A program made the position numbers and the translations under genes. From assembly GCF_035917455.1 (NCBI RefSeq), contig NZ_CP109078.1, positions 434,001 to 498,000 of the forward strand: a DNA stretch of 64,000 bases. The letters are read 5' to 3'. The notes beneath the pieces are model-generated. The model saw only the letters and a list, made by a program, of their open reading frames with translations. It did not search any database and was not told the DNA's origin. Shown here piece after piece: positions 41,490 through 49,586 of this stretch; within the stretch, counting starts at the first letter, position 1, and the number at the start of each line of letters is the position of its first letter. Source of the stretch: Micromonospora sp. NBC_01796. Lineage in GTDB: Bacteria > Actinomycetota > Actinomycetes > Mycobacteriales > Micromonosporaceae.

Positions 41490-42597
41490 CGTCAGCTACG
41501 ACGCGAGCCGGCCAATTGACGACCGATACCTACCGCCGGACTGCGACGAGCTCCAGGCAGTCCGTGACGTGCTTGACGACGGCCGTCTGTCAGGAGGAGC
41601 GGCCGTCCTGCCCCTGTACGAACGCGCCCTCGCCCGGTGGTTCGGGGTTCCGCACGCCGTCGCCGTCAACTCCGGATCCTCCGCCCTCCACGCCGCGCTC
41701 GTCGCGTTCAAGACGGGGCCGGGTACGGAGGTGATCGTGCCGGCGACCGCACCGTTGCCGACCGTCATGCCGGTCCTCACCTGCGGTGCGACCCCGGTCG
41801 TCGTCGACACTCTGCCGGGATCCCTCGCGCTCGATCCGACGGACGTCGAGCGGAAGCTGACCGTACGCACGCGGGCGGTGATCACCCTTCCGCTCTGGGG
41901 TTACCCTGCCAACGACCATCGGTTGGCCGCCCTGCTGGCCCCTACTGGTGTGCCGATCGTCGAAGACGCCTGCCAGGCCCACGGCACCGAGATCGCAGGC
42001 CGGTACGCGGGCACCCTTGGTCGGGTTGGCTGCTTCTCGACCCACGACCGTAAGTTGCTATCTACCGGCGAAGGCGGATTTCTCCTCACCGGGGACCGGG
42101 AACTCGCTGCCCGGCTCGACGACTACACCCACCTCGGCCACCTGCGGGGCGCCACCCACGGCGTCAACTACAAGCTGGCCGGACCGCTCGCCGCTATCGG
42201 CCTGCGTCGGCTGGAACAGCTCGACGCCCAGATCACCCAGCGGCGCGCCAACGCGCGGGCGATCCTTGACGCCCTCCCGGTCGACGGGCGTCTTCGCGAA
42301 CTACACAGCGCCAATGGCGACCAGCCGAACTACTACAATCTCGTCCTCGTGGCGGAGAGCAGCCCAGCGCTGATCGCGGCGGAACTCGCCGCGTCTGGCC
42401 TCCCCCCGGACTCGGTCCGGTACGGCTACCGTCCCCTCCATAAGCAGCCACTTTTTCGGGCATACGCGACGGAGTGCCCGAATGCCGAGATGCTCGCGGC
42501 GACGACCCTGCAACTTCCGTGCCACCCCGGCATGTCGCCGGAGACGATTGAGTGGGTGGCTCGGCGGACGGCCGCTATCGCACGAAGGGGAACCTGA
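41479..42597 (+). CDS. DegT/DnrJ/EryC1/StrS family aminotransferase
   Basis: A 372-residue PLP enzyme of the sugar aminotransferase family. VNSGSSALHAALVAFK binds PLP phosphate, IVEDACQAHG holds the Asp that contacts the pyridine N, and Lys192 in STHDRKLLSTGEGG is the internal aldimine lysine. The C-terminal YGYRPLHKQPLF matches the sugar-binding end of the family. It would convert the ketone made by the overlapping dehydrogenase into an amine, with glutamate or glutamine as donor. The NUDIX gene starts 1 bp after its stop. Confidence 0.93.
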   Translation: MTTSVSYDASRPIDDRYLPPDCDELQAVRDVLDDGRLSGGAAVLPLYERALARWFGVPHAVAVNSGSSALHAALVAFKTGPGTEVIVPATAPLPTVMPVLTCGATPVVVDTLPGSLALDPTDVERKLTVRTRAVITLPLWGYPANDHRLAALLAPTGVPIVEDACQAHGTEIAGRYAGTLGRVGCFSTHDRKLLSTGEGGFLLTGDRELAARLDDYTHLGHLRGATHGVNYKLAGPLAAIGLRRLEQLDAQITQRRANARAILDALPVDGRLRELHSANGDQPNYYNLVLVAESSPALIAAELAASGLPPDSVRYGYRPLHKQPLFRAYATECPNAEMLAATTLQLPCHPGMSPETIEWVARRTAAIARRGT

Positions 42598-42598
42598 C

Positions 42599-43075
42599 AT
42601 GACCGTTCGGCACAACACCGCCTCCGCCATAGTGCTCGACAGTAGGGATCGAGTGCTCCTCGTCCATCATCGGAAGTCCGGGTTGTGGCTGTACCCGGGT
42701 GGGCACGTCGACCCGAACGAGGATCCGGCAGAGGCCGCTGTCCGGGAGGCTCGCGAGGAAACCGGCATCGACGTCGACATCGTCGGCAAGCCCTCGTTCG
42801 AGCATTCGGCGGTGCGGAGCATCGTTCCGCCGTTCGCGATCATCGAGATGGAGGTCATCGACTCGCGGGATGGACAGCACCGACACATCGACTTCGTTTA
42901 TGTGTGTCGCGCCCAGCCTGGGGCACTGACCCCTCAGGTTGAGGAGGTGGCCGGCGTGGAGTGGGTGGCCGTTGACGCGGTCGCCGACTTGAATGTTCCT
43001 CTGGAGTTGCCCGCGCTCGTCGCGGCTGGCGCTCGGTGGGCGGCAACATTCGGAGCCTTGGCCAACGCCAACTGA
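42599..43075 (+). CDS. NUDIX hydrolase
   Basis: A 158-residue protein with a complete Nudix box from Gly35 to Ile57 (GHVDPNEDPAEAAVREA then REETGI). The rest has the usual alpha-beta-alpha shape (EVIDSRDGQHRHIDFVYVCR). It hydrolyses a nucleoside diphosphate linked to another group. Following a dehydrogenase and an aminotransferase in one operon, it could remove diphosphate from an aminated nucleotide. A clear terminator follows. Confidence 0.92.
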   Translation: MTVRHNTASAIVLDSRDRVLLVHHRKSGLWLYPGGHVDPNEDPAEAAVREAREETGIDVDIVGKPSFEHSAVRSIVPPFAIIEMEVIDSRDGQHRHIDFVYVCRAQPGALTPQVEEVAGVEWVAVDAVADLNVPLELPALVAAGARWAATFGALANAN

Positions 43076-43085
43076 AGACGAAACA

Positions 43086-43122
43086 CCGCAGGGGCACAGC
43101 CTGGTTGGCCGTGCCCCTGCGG
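43086..43122 (+). terminator. Operon terminator after the NUDIX gene
   Basis: CCGCAGGGGCAC (43086-43097) and GTGCCCCTGCGG (43111-43122): a perfect 12-bp stem with a 13-nt loop, 10 nt after the stop. The remaining gap to 43256 shows nothing. Confidence 0.8.
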
Positions 43123-43255
43123 CTTCCGCGACAAGCCCTGCGGAGCCAACGGGCTGTTCAATCTAAAAACGGCCTCTCAACCCTTGCCCCTCCGCTGTGT
43201 CTCCACCTGGCTGCCTAAGTGGCGCAGAGCGTGGCAATGATGAAGCGCCTCACAC

Positions 43256-44260
43256 TCAGATCAAGAAGCCCTCGGGGAACGGGTCCTCGGGGTCGAGCAG
43301 GTACTGCGCGGTGGCGGTGATCCAGGCTCGCCCGGTCACCGTCGGAAGGACGGCGGGGAGGTCGCCGACGGTGGTGGTGCCGGTCAGGCGGCCGGTGAAC
43401 CGGGTGCCGATCGGCGACTCGTTGACGAAGTCGGTGTCCAGTTCGAGCAGGCCACGGGCGTGCCGCTGGGCCATCCGGGCCGACGTACCGGTGCCGCACG
43501 GGGATCGGTCCACCCAGCCGGGGTGGATGACGACGGCGTTGCGCGCGTCGGCGCCATCGCGTCCCGGTTGGACGATTTGGATGTGCCGGCAGTCGTTGAT
43601 GCCCGGATTGGTCGGATGCACCGGCGGTGCCTGCTCGTCGATCGCCGCCATGATCTTCAAGCCCCGGCGGATCAGTTCCGGCACCGTGGCCGGCTCGACC
43701 GACAGGCCGAGCGACTCGGCTTCCACGATGGCGTAGAAGTTGCCGCCGAAGGCCATGTCGTAGCGGACTGACCCGATCCCGTCCCCCACCTTGACCTCCT
43801 GGTCAGCGGCGAGCAGGAACGACGGTACGTTGCGGATGGTGACCGCGGCGGCCCGGCCGTCGCGTACCTCGACGTCGACGGTGACCAGGCCGGCCGGGGT
43901 GTCCAGCCGGATAGTGGTCACCGGTTCCACCACCGGGACCATCCCGGTCTCCACCAGCACGGTCGCCACCCCGATGGTCCCGTGCCCGCACATCGGCAGC
44001 AGGCCGGAGACCTCGATGAACAACACCCCGAAGTCGGCGTCCGGACGGGTCGGCGGTTGCAGGATCGCACCGGACATCGCGGAGTGGCCGCGCGGCTCCA
44101 GCATCAGCAGCCGGCGCAGCCCGTCGCGGTCCCGCTCGAAGAGCTGCTTGCGCTCGAACATGGTCGCACCGGGCAGCACTCCGACCCCACCGGTGATGAC
44201 CCGGGTCGGCATCCCCTCGGTGTGCGAGTCGACCGCGTGCAGGACCATCCGGCTACGCAT
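43256..44260 (-). CDS. Proline racemase family protein, 4-hydroxyproline 2-epimerase
   Basis: A 334-residue proline racemase-fold enzyme. Both catalytic Cys are present: Cys91 in PMCGHGTIG and Cys255 in SPCGTGTSA, which separates it from the single-Cys dehydratases. It would convert trans-4-hydroxy-L-proline to cis-4-hydroxy-D-proline, the first step of the catabolic route encoded by this operon. It is the last gene of the operon and its start overlaps the previous gene by 8 bp. Met5 is an alternative start. Confidence 0.92.
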   Translation of the reverse strand: MRSRMVLHAVDSHTEGMPTRVITGGVGVLPGATMFERKQLFERDRDGLRRLLMLEPRGHSAMSGAILQPPTRPDADFGVLFIEVSGLLPMCGHGTIGVATVLVETGMVPVVEPVTTIRLDTPAGLVTVDVEVRDGRAAAVTIRNVPSFLLAADQEVKVGDGIGSVRYDMAFGGNFYAIVEAESLGLSVEPATVPELIRRGLKIMAAIDEQAPPVHPTNPGINDCRHIQIVQPGRDGADARNAVVIHPGWVDRSPCGTGTSARMAQRHARGLLELDTDFVNESPIGTRFTGRLTGTTTVGDLPAVLPTVTGRAWITATAQYLLDPEDPFPEGFLI

Positions 44261-45158
44261 CCGTACCCACCGGGGTCACGGCGAGGGCGCGGGCCATGTC
44301 CTTGCGGACCTGCGCCTCGGTCTCGGTGGAGAGCGGGCCGCGCGGCGGGCGGCAGGGTCCGCCGTACCGGCCGGCGAGTTCCATCCCGAGCTTGATCGCC
44401 TGTACGAACACCGGCCGGCTGTCCCAACCGAAGATCGGGTGCAGGGCGGCGTACAGCGGCAGCGCCTCGGCCAGGTTTCCGGCGCGGGCGAGTTCGTAGA
44501 GCTGCACCGAGAGCCTCGGCAGCGCGTTCGGGAAGCCGGCGATCCAGCCCTTCGCCCCGCACACCACCAGTTCCAGCAGGACGTCGTCGGCGCCGGCCAG
44601 CACGTCGAGATGCGGGCTCAGGTCGAGGATCCGGTGCAGCCGGCGTACGTCGCCGCTGAACTCCTTCACCGCCACGATCCCGTCGGTCTCGGCGATGGTG
44701 GCGAGCAACTCCGGGGTGAGGTCCACCTTGGTGTCGAACGGGTTGTTGTACGCCACCACCGGCAGCCCGACCGAGGCCACCTCACGGAAGTGCGCGACCA
44801 CCTCGGGGTCCCGCGCCGCGTACGTGTTCGGCGGCAACGCCAGTACGGCGTGCGCCCCGACCGACGCGGCGTGCTCGGCCCAGCGGCGTGACTGGCGGCT
44901 GCCGTACCCGCCGACACCGGGGACCACGGCGAACCCGGCGGGGGCCGCCTCGACGGTGGCGCGTACGACGTCGGCGCGTTCCTCGTCGCTGAGGTTCTGG
45001 TACTCCCCCAGCGACCCGCACGGGGTGACACCGTGACAGCCCTCGTCCGCCAACCAACGCACGTGTTCCTGCAGCCGGTCGAAGTCGACGGAGAGGTCCT
45101 CGCGGAACGGCGTCGGTATGGCGACCACGACGCCCTGCCACGGCTTTCGAGCTGTCAC
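44253..45158 (-). CDS. DHDPS-family lyase, probable 1-pyrroline-4-hydroxy-2-carboxylate deaminase
   Basis: A 301-residue DapA-like TIM barrel: GCHGVTPCGSLGEYQNLSDE, the Tyr in VVAYNNPF and the Schiff-base Lys in VAVKEFSGD. In hydroxyproline operons this family member converts 1-pyrroline-4-hydroxy-2-carboxylate to alpha-ketoglutarate semialdehyde with loss of ammonia and water. The operon context decides this call over a true DapA. GTG 45158 overlaps the upstream stop as GTGA. Confidence 0.86.
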   Translation of the reverse strand: MTARKPWQGVVVAIPTPFREDLSVDFDRLQEHVRWLADEGCHGVTPCGSLGEYQNLSDEERADVVRATVEAAPAGFAVVPGVGGYGSRQSRRWAEHAASVGAHAVLALPPNTYAARDPEVVAHFREVASVGLPVVAYNNPFDTKVDLTPELLATIAETDGIVAVKEFSGDVRRLHRILDLSPHLDVLAGADDVLLELVVCGAKGWIAGFPNALPRLSVQLYELARAGNLAEALPLYAALHPIFGWDSRPVFVQAIKLGMELAGRYGGPCRPPRGPLSTETEAQVRKDMARALAVTPVGTDA

Positions 45159-46579
45159 GGGGTTGTTCCTTCCTCGGCGACGGTGCCCAGTGGCACCGGC
45201 ATGGCTATGTGACGGTTGGCGAAGGTGTCGAGCGGCTGCGGTCGCCCGCTGACCTTGCCCAGCAGGCAGGCTGCGGCCCGCCCGCACATCCGACCCTGGC
45301 AGCGGCCCATCCCGATCCGGGTGACCAGCTTGAGTGCCCGCAGGTCGTCGATGCCGTACGCGGTGATGTCGGACCGGGTACGGCCGACGGTCACCTCCTC
45401 GCAGCGGCAGAGCACGGTGTCCGCCCGCAGCCAGTGGGTCCAGCCGTCCGGCACCGGGTAGACCTTGTGCAGTGCGGTGGCGAACCGGCGTTGGCGGGTG
45501 ATCCGGCGGCGCAACGGACCGGCGGCACGTCCGAACGCGGTGGTGTCGAGCCGGCCGATCCGGTGCAGGACGGCCAGACCGGCCAGCGTGCCCTCGTACC
45601 GGGCCAGGTCGGCGCCGCCCACTCCGGTCGCCTCACCGGCGACGAAGACCCCCGGTACGGTGCTCGCCTGACTGTGGTCGACGCTGACGACGAGGCTGCC
45701 GTCGGCCGGGTCGTGGTGGGTGGCGCAGCCGAGCGCGACGGCCAGTTCCACCGACGGGGTGAAGCCGTGGCCCACGCAGACCGCGTCGACCGCGACCGCA
45801 CGGGTCACCGCTCCGGGGCGCCAACCGGCGTCCACCCGGCGCAGGGTGGCCCGGAGCCGGTCGCCGTACGGTTCGACCATGGTCACGGCCTCGCCGGACC
45901 AGATCGGGATCCGGCGACGGCGCAGCGAACCCAGGTAGCGAACCGCTTCGCCAACCTTGCCGGGAGTGCCGGCGATGGCGCCGAGGTGCCGCCCCCACCG
46001 GCTGGTCCGGGACGCCTCGACCACACCGGCCACCTCGGCTCCGGCGGCGGCGAGCCCGTCCGCGACGGTGAGCAGGAACGGCCCGGTCCCGGCGACCAGG
46101 ACCCGCTGGCCGACCAGCACACCCTGCCCCTTCGCCAGGGACTGGGCGGCACCGGCGGTGACCACACCGGGCAGGTCCCAGCCGGGGAACGGCACCACCC
46201 GGTCGTGTCCGCCGGTGGCGAGGACCAGCACGGACGGGTGCAGCGTGACCGGGCCGACCGGCCCGAGCAGTCGCAGGGTGAAGCCGGGGCCGCCCCGGTT
46301 GTCGAGGTGCGGGATCGCGTCGGCGGCGGCCTGCCAGACCTGGTGGCCGGTCAGGAAGGTGATCCGGGGATGGTCGCGGGTGTGGTCCAGCAGCCGGTCA
46401 GCGGCGGCGCCGTGCCGTACGGGCGGCAGACCGGCGACGGCGGGCTGCCGGAGGTACTGCCCGCCGGGCAGGGCCCCGAGGTCCACCACGGTCACCTCGG
46501 CACCTCCGTCGGCGGCGGCGAGCGCGGCGGCCAGTCCGGCCGGTCCGGCACCGACGACCACGATCTGCGGGTCAGCCAC
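45155..46579 (-). CDS. D-hydroxyproline dehydrogenase, FAD/BFD subunit (HcnB-like)
   Basis: A 474-residue FAD protein: VVVGAGPAGLAAALAAADGG binds FAD, VLATGGHDRVVPFPG and VAGTGPFLLTVADGL bind a second dinucleotide, and VFVAGEATGVGGADLA closes the FAD site. The C-terminus has a BFD-like 2Fe-2S motif: LCRCEEVTVG and MGRCQGRMCG. It corresponds to the alpha subunit of three-part D-hydroxyproline or opine/HCN-type dehydrogenases. GTG 46579 is chosen because GGGGAG lies 6 nt upstream; it overlaps the upstream gene by 8 bp. Confidence 0.9.
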   Translation of the reverse strand: MADPQIVVVGAGPAGLAAALAAADGGAEVTVVDLGALPGGQYLRQPAVAGLPPVRHGAAADRLLDHTRDHPRITFLTGHQVWQAAADAIPHLDNRGGPGFTLRLLGPVGPVTLHPSVLVLATGGHDRVVPFPGWDLPGVVTAGAAQSLAKGQGVLVGQRVLVAGTGPFLLTVADGLAAAGAEVAGVVEASRTSRWGRHLGAIAGTPGKVGEAVRYLGSLRRRRIPIWSGEAVTMVEPYGDRLRATLRRVDAGWRPGAVTRAVAVDAVCVGHGFTPSVELAVALGCATHHDPADGSLVVSVDHSQASTVPGVFVAGEATGVGGADLARYEGTLAGLAVLHRIGRLDTTAFGRAAGPLRRRITRQRRFATALHKVYPVPDGWTHWLRADTVLCRCEEVTVGRTRSDITAYGIDDLRALKLVTRIGMGRCQGRMCGRAAACLLGKVSGRPQPLDTFANRHIAMPVPLGTVAEEGTTP

Positions 46580-46892
46580 GGTCGCTCCCCGTTCCGTACG
46601 CACCGACACCGGTCTCGATGACGGTGCCGGTCTCGATCACGTCGCCGGGGGCGACGGGGCGCAGGCAGGAGCGGACGCCGGGTTCGCCGTTGCAGACGAC
46701 CAGGCAGTCGAAGCACGTCCCGATGCCGCAGAACACTCCGCGCGGGCGGCCCTCGATCCGGGTCCGGCGGGTGGCCAGCCGGCCGCCGCCGAGCAGGACC
46801 GCCGCGACGGTCTGCCCCGGACGAACCGGGACCCGTACGCCGTCCACGGTGATGTCGAATCCGGTGGCGGGCGAATGGTCAGGCTGCGGCAT
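46572..46892 (-). CDS. D-hydroxyproline dehydrogenase, 2Fe-2S subunit (HcnA-like)
   Basis: A 106-residue small subunit. It begins with VPVRPGQTVAAVLLGGGR and carries the cluster Cys in GVFCGIGTCFDCLV and RSCLRPV, the pattern of the HcnA/SoxX-like 2Fe-2S proteins that pass electrons between two flavin subunits. Its ATG overlaps the upstream gene by 14 bp, and its own stop overlaps the next start, so stoichiometric production of the complex is expected. Confidence 0.9.
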   Translation of the reverse strand: MPQPDHSPATGFDITVDGVRVPVRPGQTVAAVLLGGGRLATRRTRIEGRPRGVFCGIGTCFDCLVVCNGEPGVRSCLRPVAPGDVIETGTVIETGVGAYGTGSDRG

Positions 46893-48063
46893 CCTCGACC
46901 ACCTCGTCTCCGGACGCGAACCGGGTCGGGCTGAACGGGCTCAGGTCCAGCTCCGGTTGTTCGCCGACGACAACCTGGGCGACCAGCTCACCGGTTGCCG
47001 GGGCCAGGCCGATGCCGGCGCCCTCGTGACCGTGCGCGTGCACCAGGCCGGGGGCCCGCGGATCGGCTCCGATCACCGGCAGGTGGTCCGGCGAGAACGG
47101 GCGGAAACCGTGGTAGAGCCGCATGATCCGGATCCGGGCCAGCACCGGGAAGAGCGACACCGCGCCGTACGCGAGCCGGCGGATCGCCTCCGGGTTCGGG
47201 GTCGGGTCGAAGCCGACCAGTTCACGGGTGGCGCCGATCAGGATCGTGCCGCTCGGGGTGCCCTCGACCACGGCAGACGACTGGAGGTCGGAGTCGCCGC
47301 TGGCCACGTTGTCGAGGTAGTCGGCGGCGTAGACCTTGTGCCGTACCAGGGGTGGGGCCGGTTCGGTGACCAGGATGAAGCCGCGTCGGGGGGTCACCGG
47401 GACGGCCGCACCGGCAAGACCGGCGACCCGACCGGCCCAGGCTCCGGCCGCGTTGACCACCTGCCCGGCGCCGACCACACCAGCGGCCGTCACCACCCCG
47501 GTCACCCGGCCGGTGCTGTCCCGCCGCAACGCGGTGACCTCGGTACGCAGCCGTACGCGGGCGCCGGCGTCCCGGGCCGCGGCGAGCAGGACAACCGCCG
47601 CCCGTGCCGGCATGAGCTGCATGTCCTGCGGATAGAAGACCCCACCGGCGAGCCCTTCGGTGATCTCGGGCTCCAGTTCGCGCAGCCGGTCGGCGCCGAC
47701 CGGTTCGACGGTGACGCCGTCGGCCGCCTGCCCGGCCGCGAAGTCGGTCAACGCGGCCAGCCCGGTGTCCGTACGGGTGACCATCAGGCCGCCCTTGCGT
47801 TCGAGTTCGAAGTCGCCGTACCGGTCGGACAGTTCGGCGTCGAGGGTCTGCCAGAGCCGGTTGCTGAGCAGGGCCAACGCCAGTTCGGGGCCGGGTGCCT
47901 TGTCGGAGATGAGCAGGTTGCCCTCGCCCGAGCCGGTGGCTCCGCTGACCAGGCCACCGCGTTCGAGCACCGCCACCGACAGGCCCCGCCGGGCGCAGGC
48001 GTACGCGCAGGCGGCACCGACGATCCCGGCGCCGATCACCACCACGTCGTACCCGTCGGTCAT
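46879..48063 (-). CDS. D-hydroxyproline dehydrogenase, DadA-like FAD catalytic subunit (HcnC-like)
   Basis: A 394-residue DAO-family flavoprotein: VVVIGAGIVGAACAYACAR for FAD, GSGEGNLLISDKAPGPELAL near the substrate, and HAHGHEGAGIGLAPATGELV at the end. It would oxidise cis-4-hydroxy-D-proline to 1-pyrroline-4-hydroxy-2-carboxylate and send electrons through the two following subunits. It is the first gene of the five-gene operon; the promoter lies in the 279-bp divergent gap with the PucR gene. Confidence 0.9.
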   Translation of the reverse strand: MTDGYDVVVIGAGIVGAACAYACARRGLSVAVLERGGLVSGATGSGEGNLLISDKAPGPELALALLSNRLWQTLDAELSDRYGDFELERKGGLMVTRTDTGLAALTDFAAGQAADGVTVEPVGADRLRELEPEITEGLAGGVFYPQDMQLMPARAAVVLLAAARDAGARVRLRTEVTALRRDSTGRVTGVVTAAGVVGAGQVVNAAGAWAGRVAGLAGAAVPVTPRRGFILVTEPAPPLVRHKVYAADYLDNVASGDSDLQSSAVVEGTPSGTILIGATRELVGFDPTPNPEAIRRLAYGAVSLFPVLARIRIMRLYHGFRPFSPDHLPVIGADPRAPGLVHAHGHEGAGIGLAPATGELVAQVVVGEQPELDLSPFSPTRFASGDEVVEDAAA

Positions 48064-48156
48064 CTCGTCTCCTCCCCCGCGCTTCGGGGCAACCGTAAGG
48101 ACGGCGGTTACGGCCAGTCTTCGGACAGTTGCCGAAACAGCGGGGGGCCCGGCAGT

Positions 48157-48194
48157 GACTTCTGTCGGTAGTTCGCCCCGACTTCTGCCGGTAG
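48157..48194. promoter_or_regulatory. Direct repeats in the hydroxyproline operon/PucR control region
   Basis: GACTTCTGTCGGTAG (48157-48171) and GACTTCTGCCGGTAG (48180-48194) differ in one base and are spaced 23 bp start to start. A small inverted repeat TTCGG (48120-48124)/CCGAA (48132-48136) lies nearby on the operon side. They are likely binding sites of the divergent PucR regulator. Confidence 0.5.
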
Positions 48195-48342
48195 GTGGGT
48201 CCGCCCTTCGGTCTTGACTTGGTAACGACCACTTGCGCTCGGACCAATATCAACGCGAAGGTAGGGCCTGGCGGTCCAACGGCTCCGGTCGGATTCCCGG
48301 GGCACCTGCCCCATTGGCAACCAGGGACGACCAGGGGATGAC

Positions 48343-49575
48343 ATGCAGGCTGAGCTGCAACGCATCGTCGATGCCGTCGCCGCCCGCGTCGGTCGGCCGG
48401 CGCTCATCGAAGACCGACGACAACGCGTCGTCGTCTACAGCGAACACACCGGTGTGCTGGACAACGTCCGGCGGGCCTCGATCCTGCGCAGGCACACCAC
48501 GCCCGAGGTGATCGCCTGGTTCCGCAACGTCGGCATCATGAAGGCCCGTGAACCGGTACGCACCGAGGCGTGCGAGGAACTCGACCTGCTGCCCCGGGTC
48601 TGCGTACCGATCCGGCACGACGACCTGCTGCTCGGTTTCGTCTGGTTCATCGACGACGACGGTGGCATGACCGACGCCGACATCGAGACCGCGAACAGTG
48701 TGATGGCCGACCTGGCGCTCGCCCTGTACCGGGAGAACCTGCTCGGCGAACTGGCCTCGCAGCGGGAGACCGAAGCGGCCCGGACCCTGCTGGTGGAGAG
48801 TGTGGAGGCCCGCCGGCACGCGGTCCGTACGCTGCTCGAAGAGGGTGTGATCGCCGGTGACGGCGCGGCCACCGGGCTCGTCGCGCAACTCGTCGTGCCG
48901 CGCGGTCAGGTGCCGGACGAGGTGGCCCGGATCGCCCTGGAACAGGCACTGGTCACCACCCGCCGCTGGCTCGGCACCCGGGAGGCGTTGCACCTGGTCC
49001 GGCACGACCACGGGGTGCTGCTGCTCTGCGGCGGCAGGGTCGCCGGTCGACCCGCCCCGGAGGCGGTGGCCCGGCACCTGGACGAGGCACTCCAGCACGC
49101 CACCCGGGGCCTCGGCTCGGTCGTCCGTACGGTGATCGGCATCGGTGGGTCCCGAGCCGGGCTGGTCGACGCCGTCGGCTCGTACGAGGAGGCGGCGCAG
49201 GCGGCCCGGGTCGGCGTCCAGTTGCCTGCGCTGGGCCGGGTGGTCTCCTGGGCGAGCCTGGGCATCTACCGGGTGCTGTCCCGCCTGGACGACCAGCACC
49301 TGGACGTGGCCGGGGTGCATCCCGGCCTGGAACGGCTGCTGCGCGACGACGCCAACCACGTCCTGCTGGAGACGCTGGAGGCGTACCTGGACCTGGCCGG
49401 CAACGCGCACGCCACCGCCGAACAGCTCCGGCTGCACCGGACCACGCTCTACTACCGGCTGCAACGGGTGGAACAGCTCGCCGAGACCGACCTCAAGGAC
49501 GGCAACGAGCGGCTCTGTCTGCACCTGGCGCTGAAGCTGGGCCGGCTCACCGGCAACTACCGCCCGCAACAGTAG
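48343..49575 (+). CDS. PucR/CdaR family transcriptional regulator
   Basis: A 410-residue regulator. The N-terminal half (1-150) is GAF-like (RPALIEDRRQRVVVYSEHTG, RVCVPIRHDDLLLGFVWFID) and should bind the effector. The middle GGDEF-like region is typical of the family. The C-terminus has the PucR helix-turn-helix: LLETLEAYLDLAGNAHATAE and RLHRTTLYYRLQRVEQL. It is divergent from the hydroxyproline operon and followed after 11 bp by a Xaa-Pro peptidase, so it very probably controls use of proline or hydroxyproline peptides. Confidence 0.92.
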   Translation: MQAELQRIVDAVAARVGRPALIEDRRQRVVVYSEHTGVLDNVRRASILRRHTTPEVIAWFRNVGIMKAREPVRTEACEELDLLPRVCVPIRHDDLLLGFVWFIDDDGGMTDADIETANSVMADLALALYRENLLGELASQRETEAARTLLVESVEARRHAVRTLLEEGVIAGDGAATGLVAQLVVPRGQVPDEVARIALEQALVTTRRWLGTREALHLVRHDHGVLLLCGGRVAGRPAPEAVARHLDEALQHATRGLGSVVRTVIGIGGSRAGLVDAVGSYEEAAQAARVGVQLPALGRVVSWASLGIYRVLSRLDDQHLDVAGVHPGLERLLRDDANHVLLETLEAYLDLAGNAHATAEQLRLHRTTLYYRLQRVEQLAETDLKDGNERLCLHLALKLGRLTGNYRPQQ

Positions 49576-49586
49576 GGAGTTCCCCC

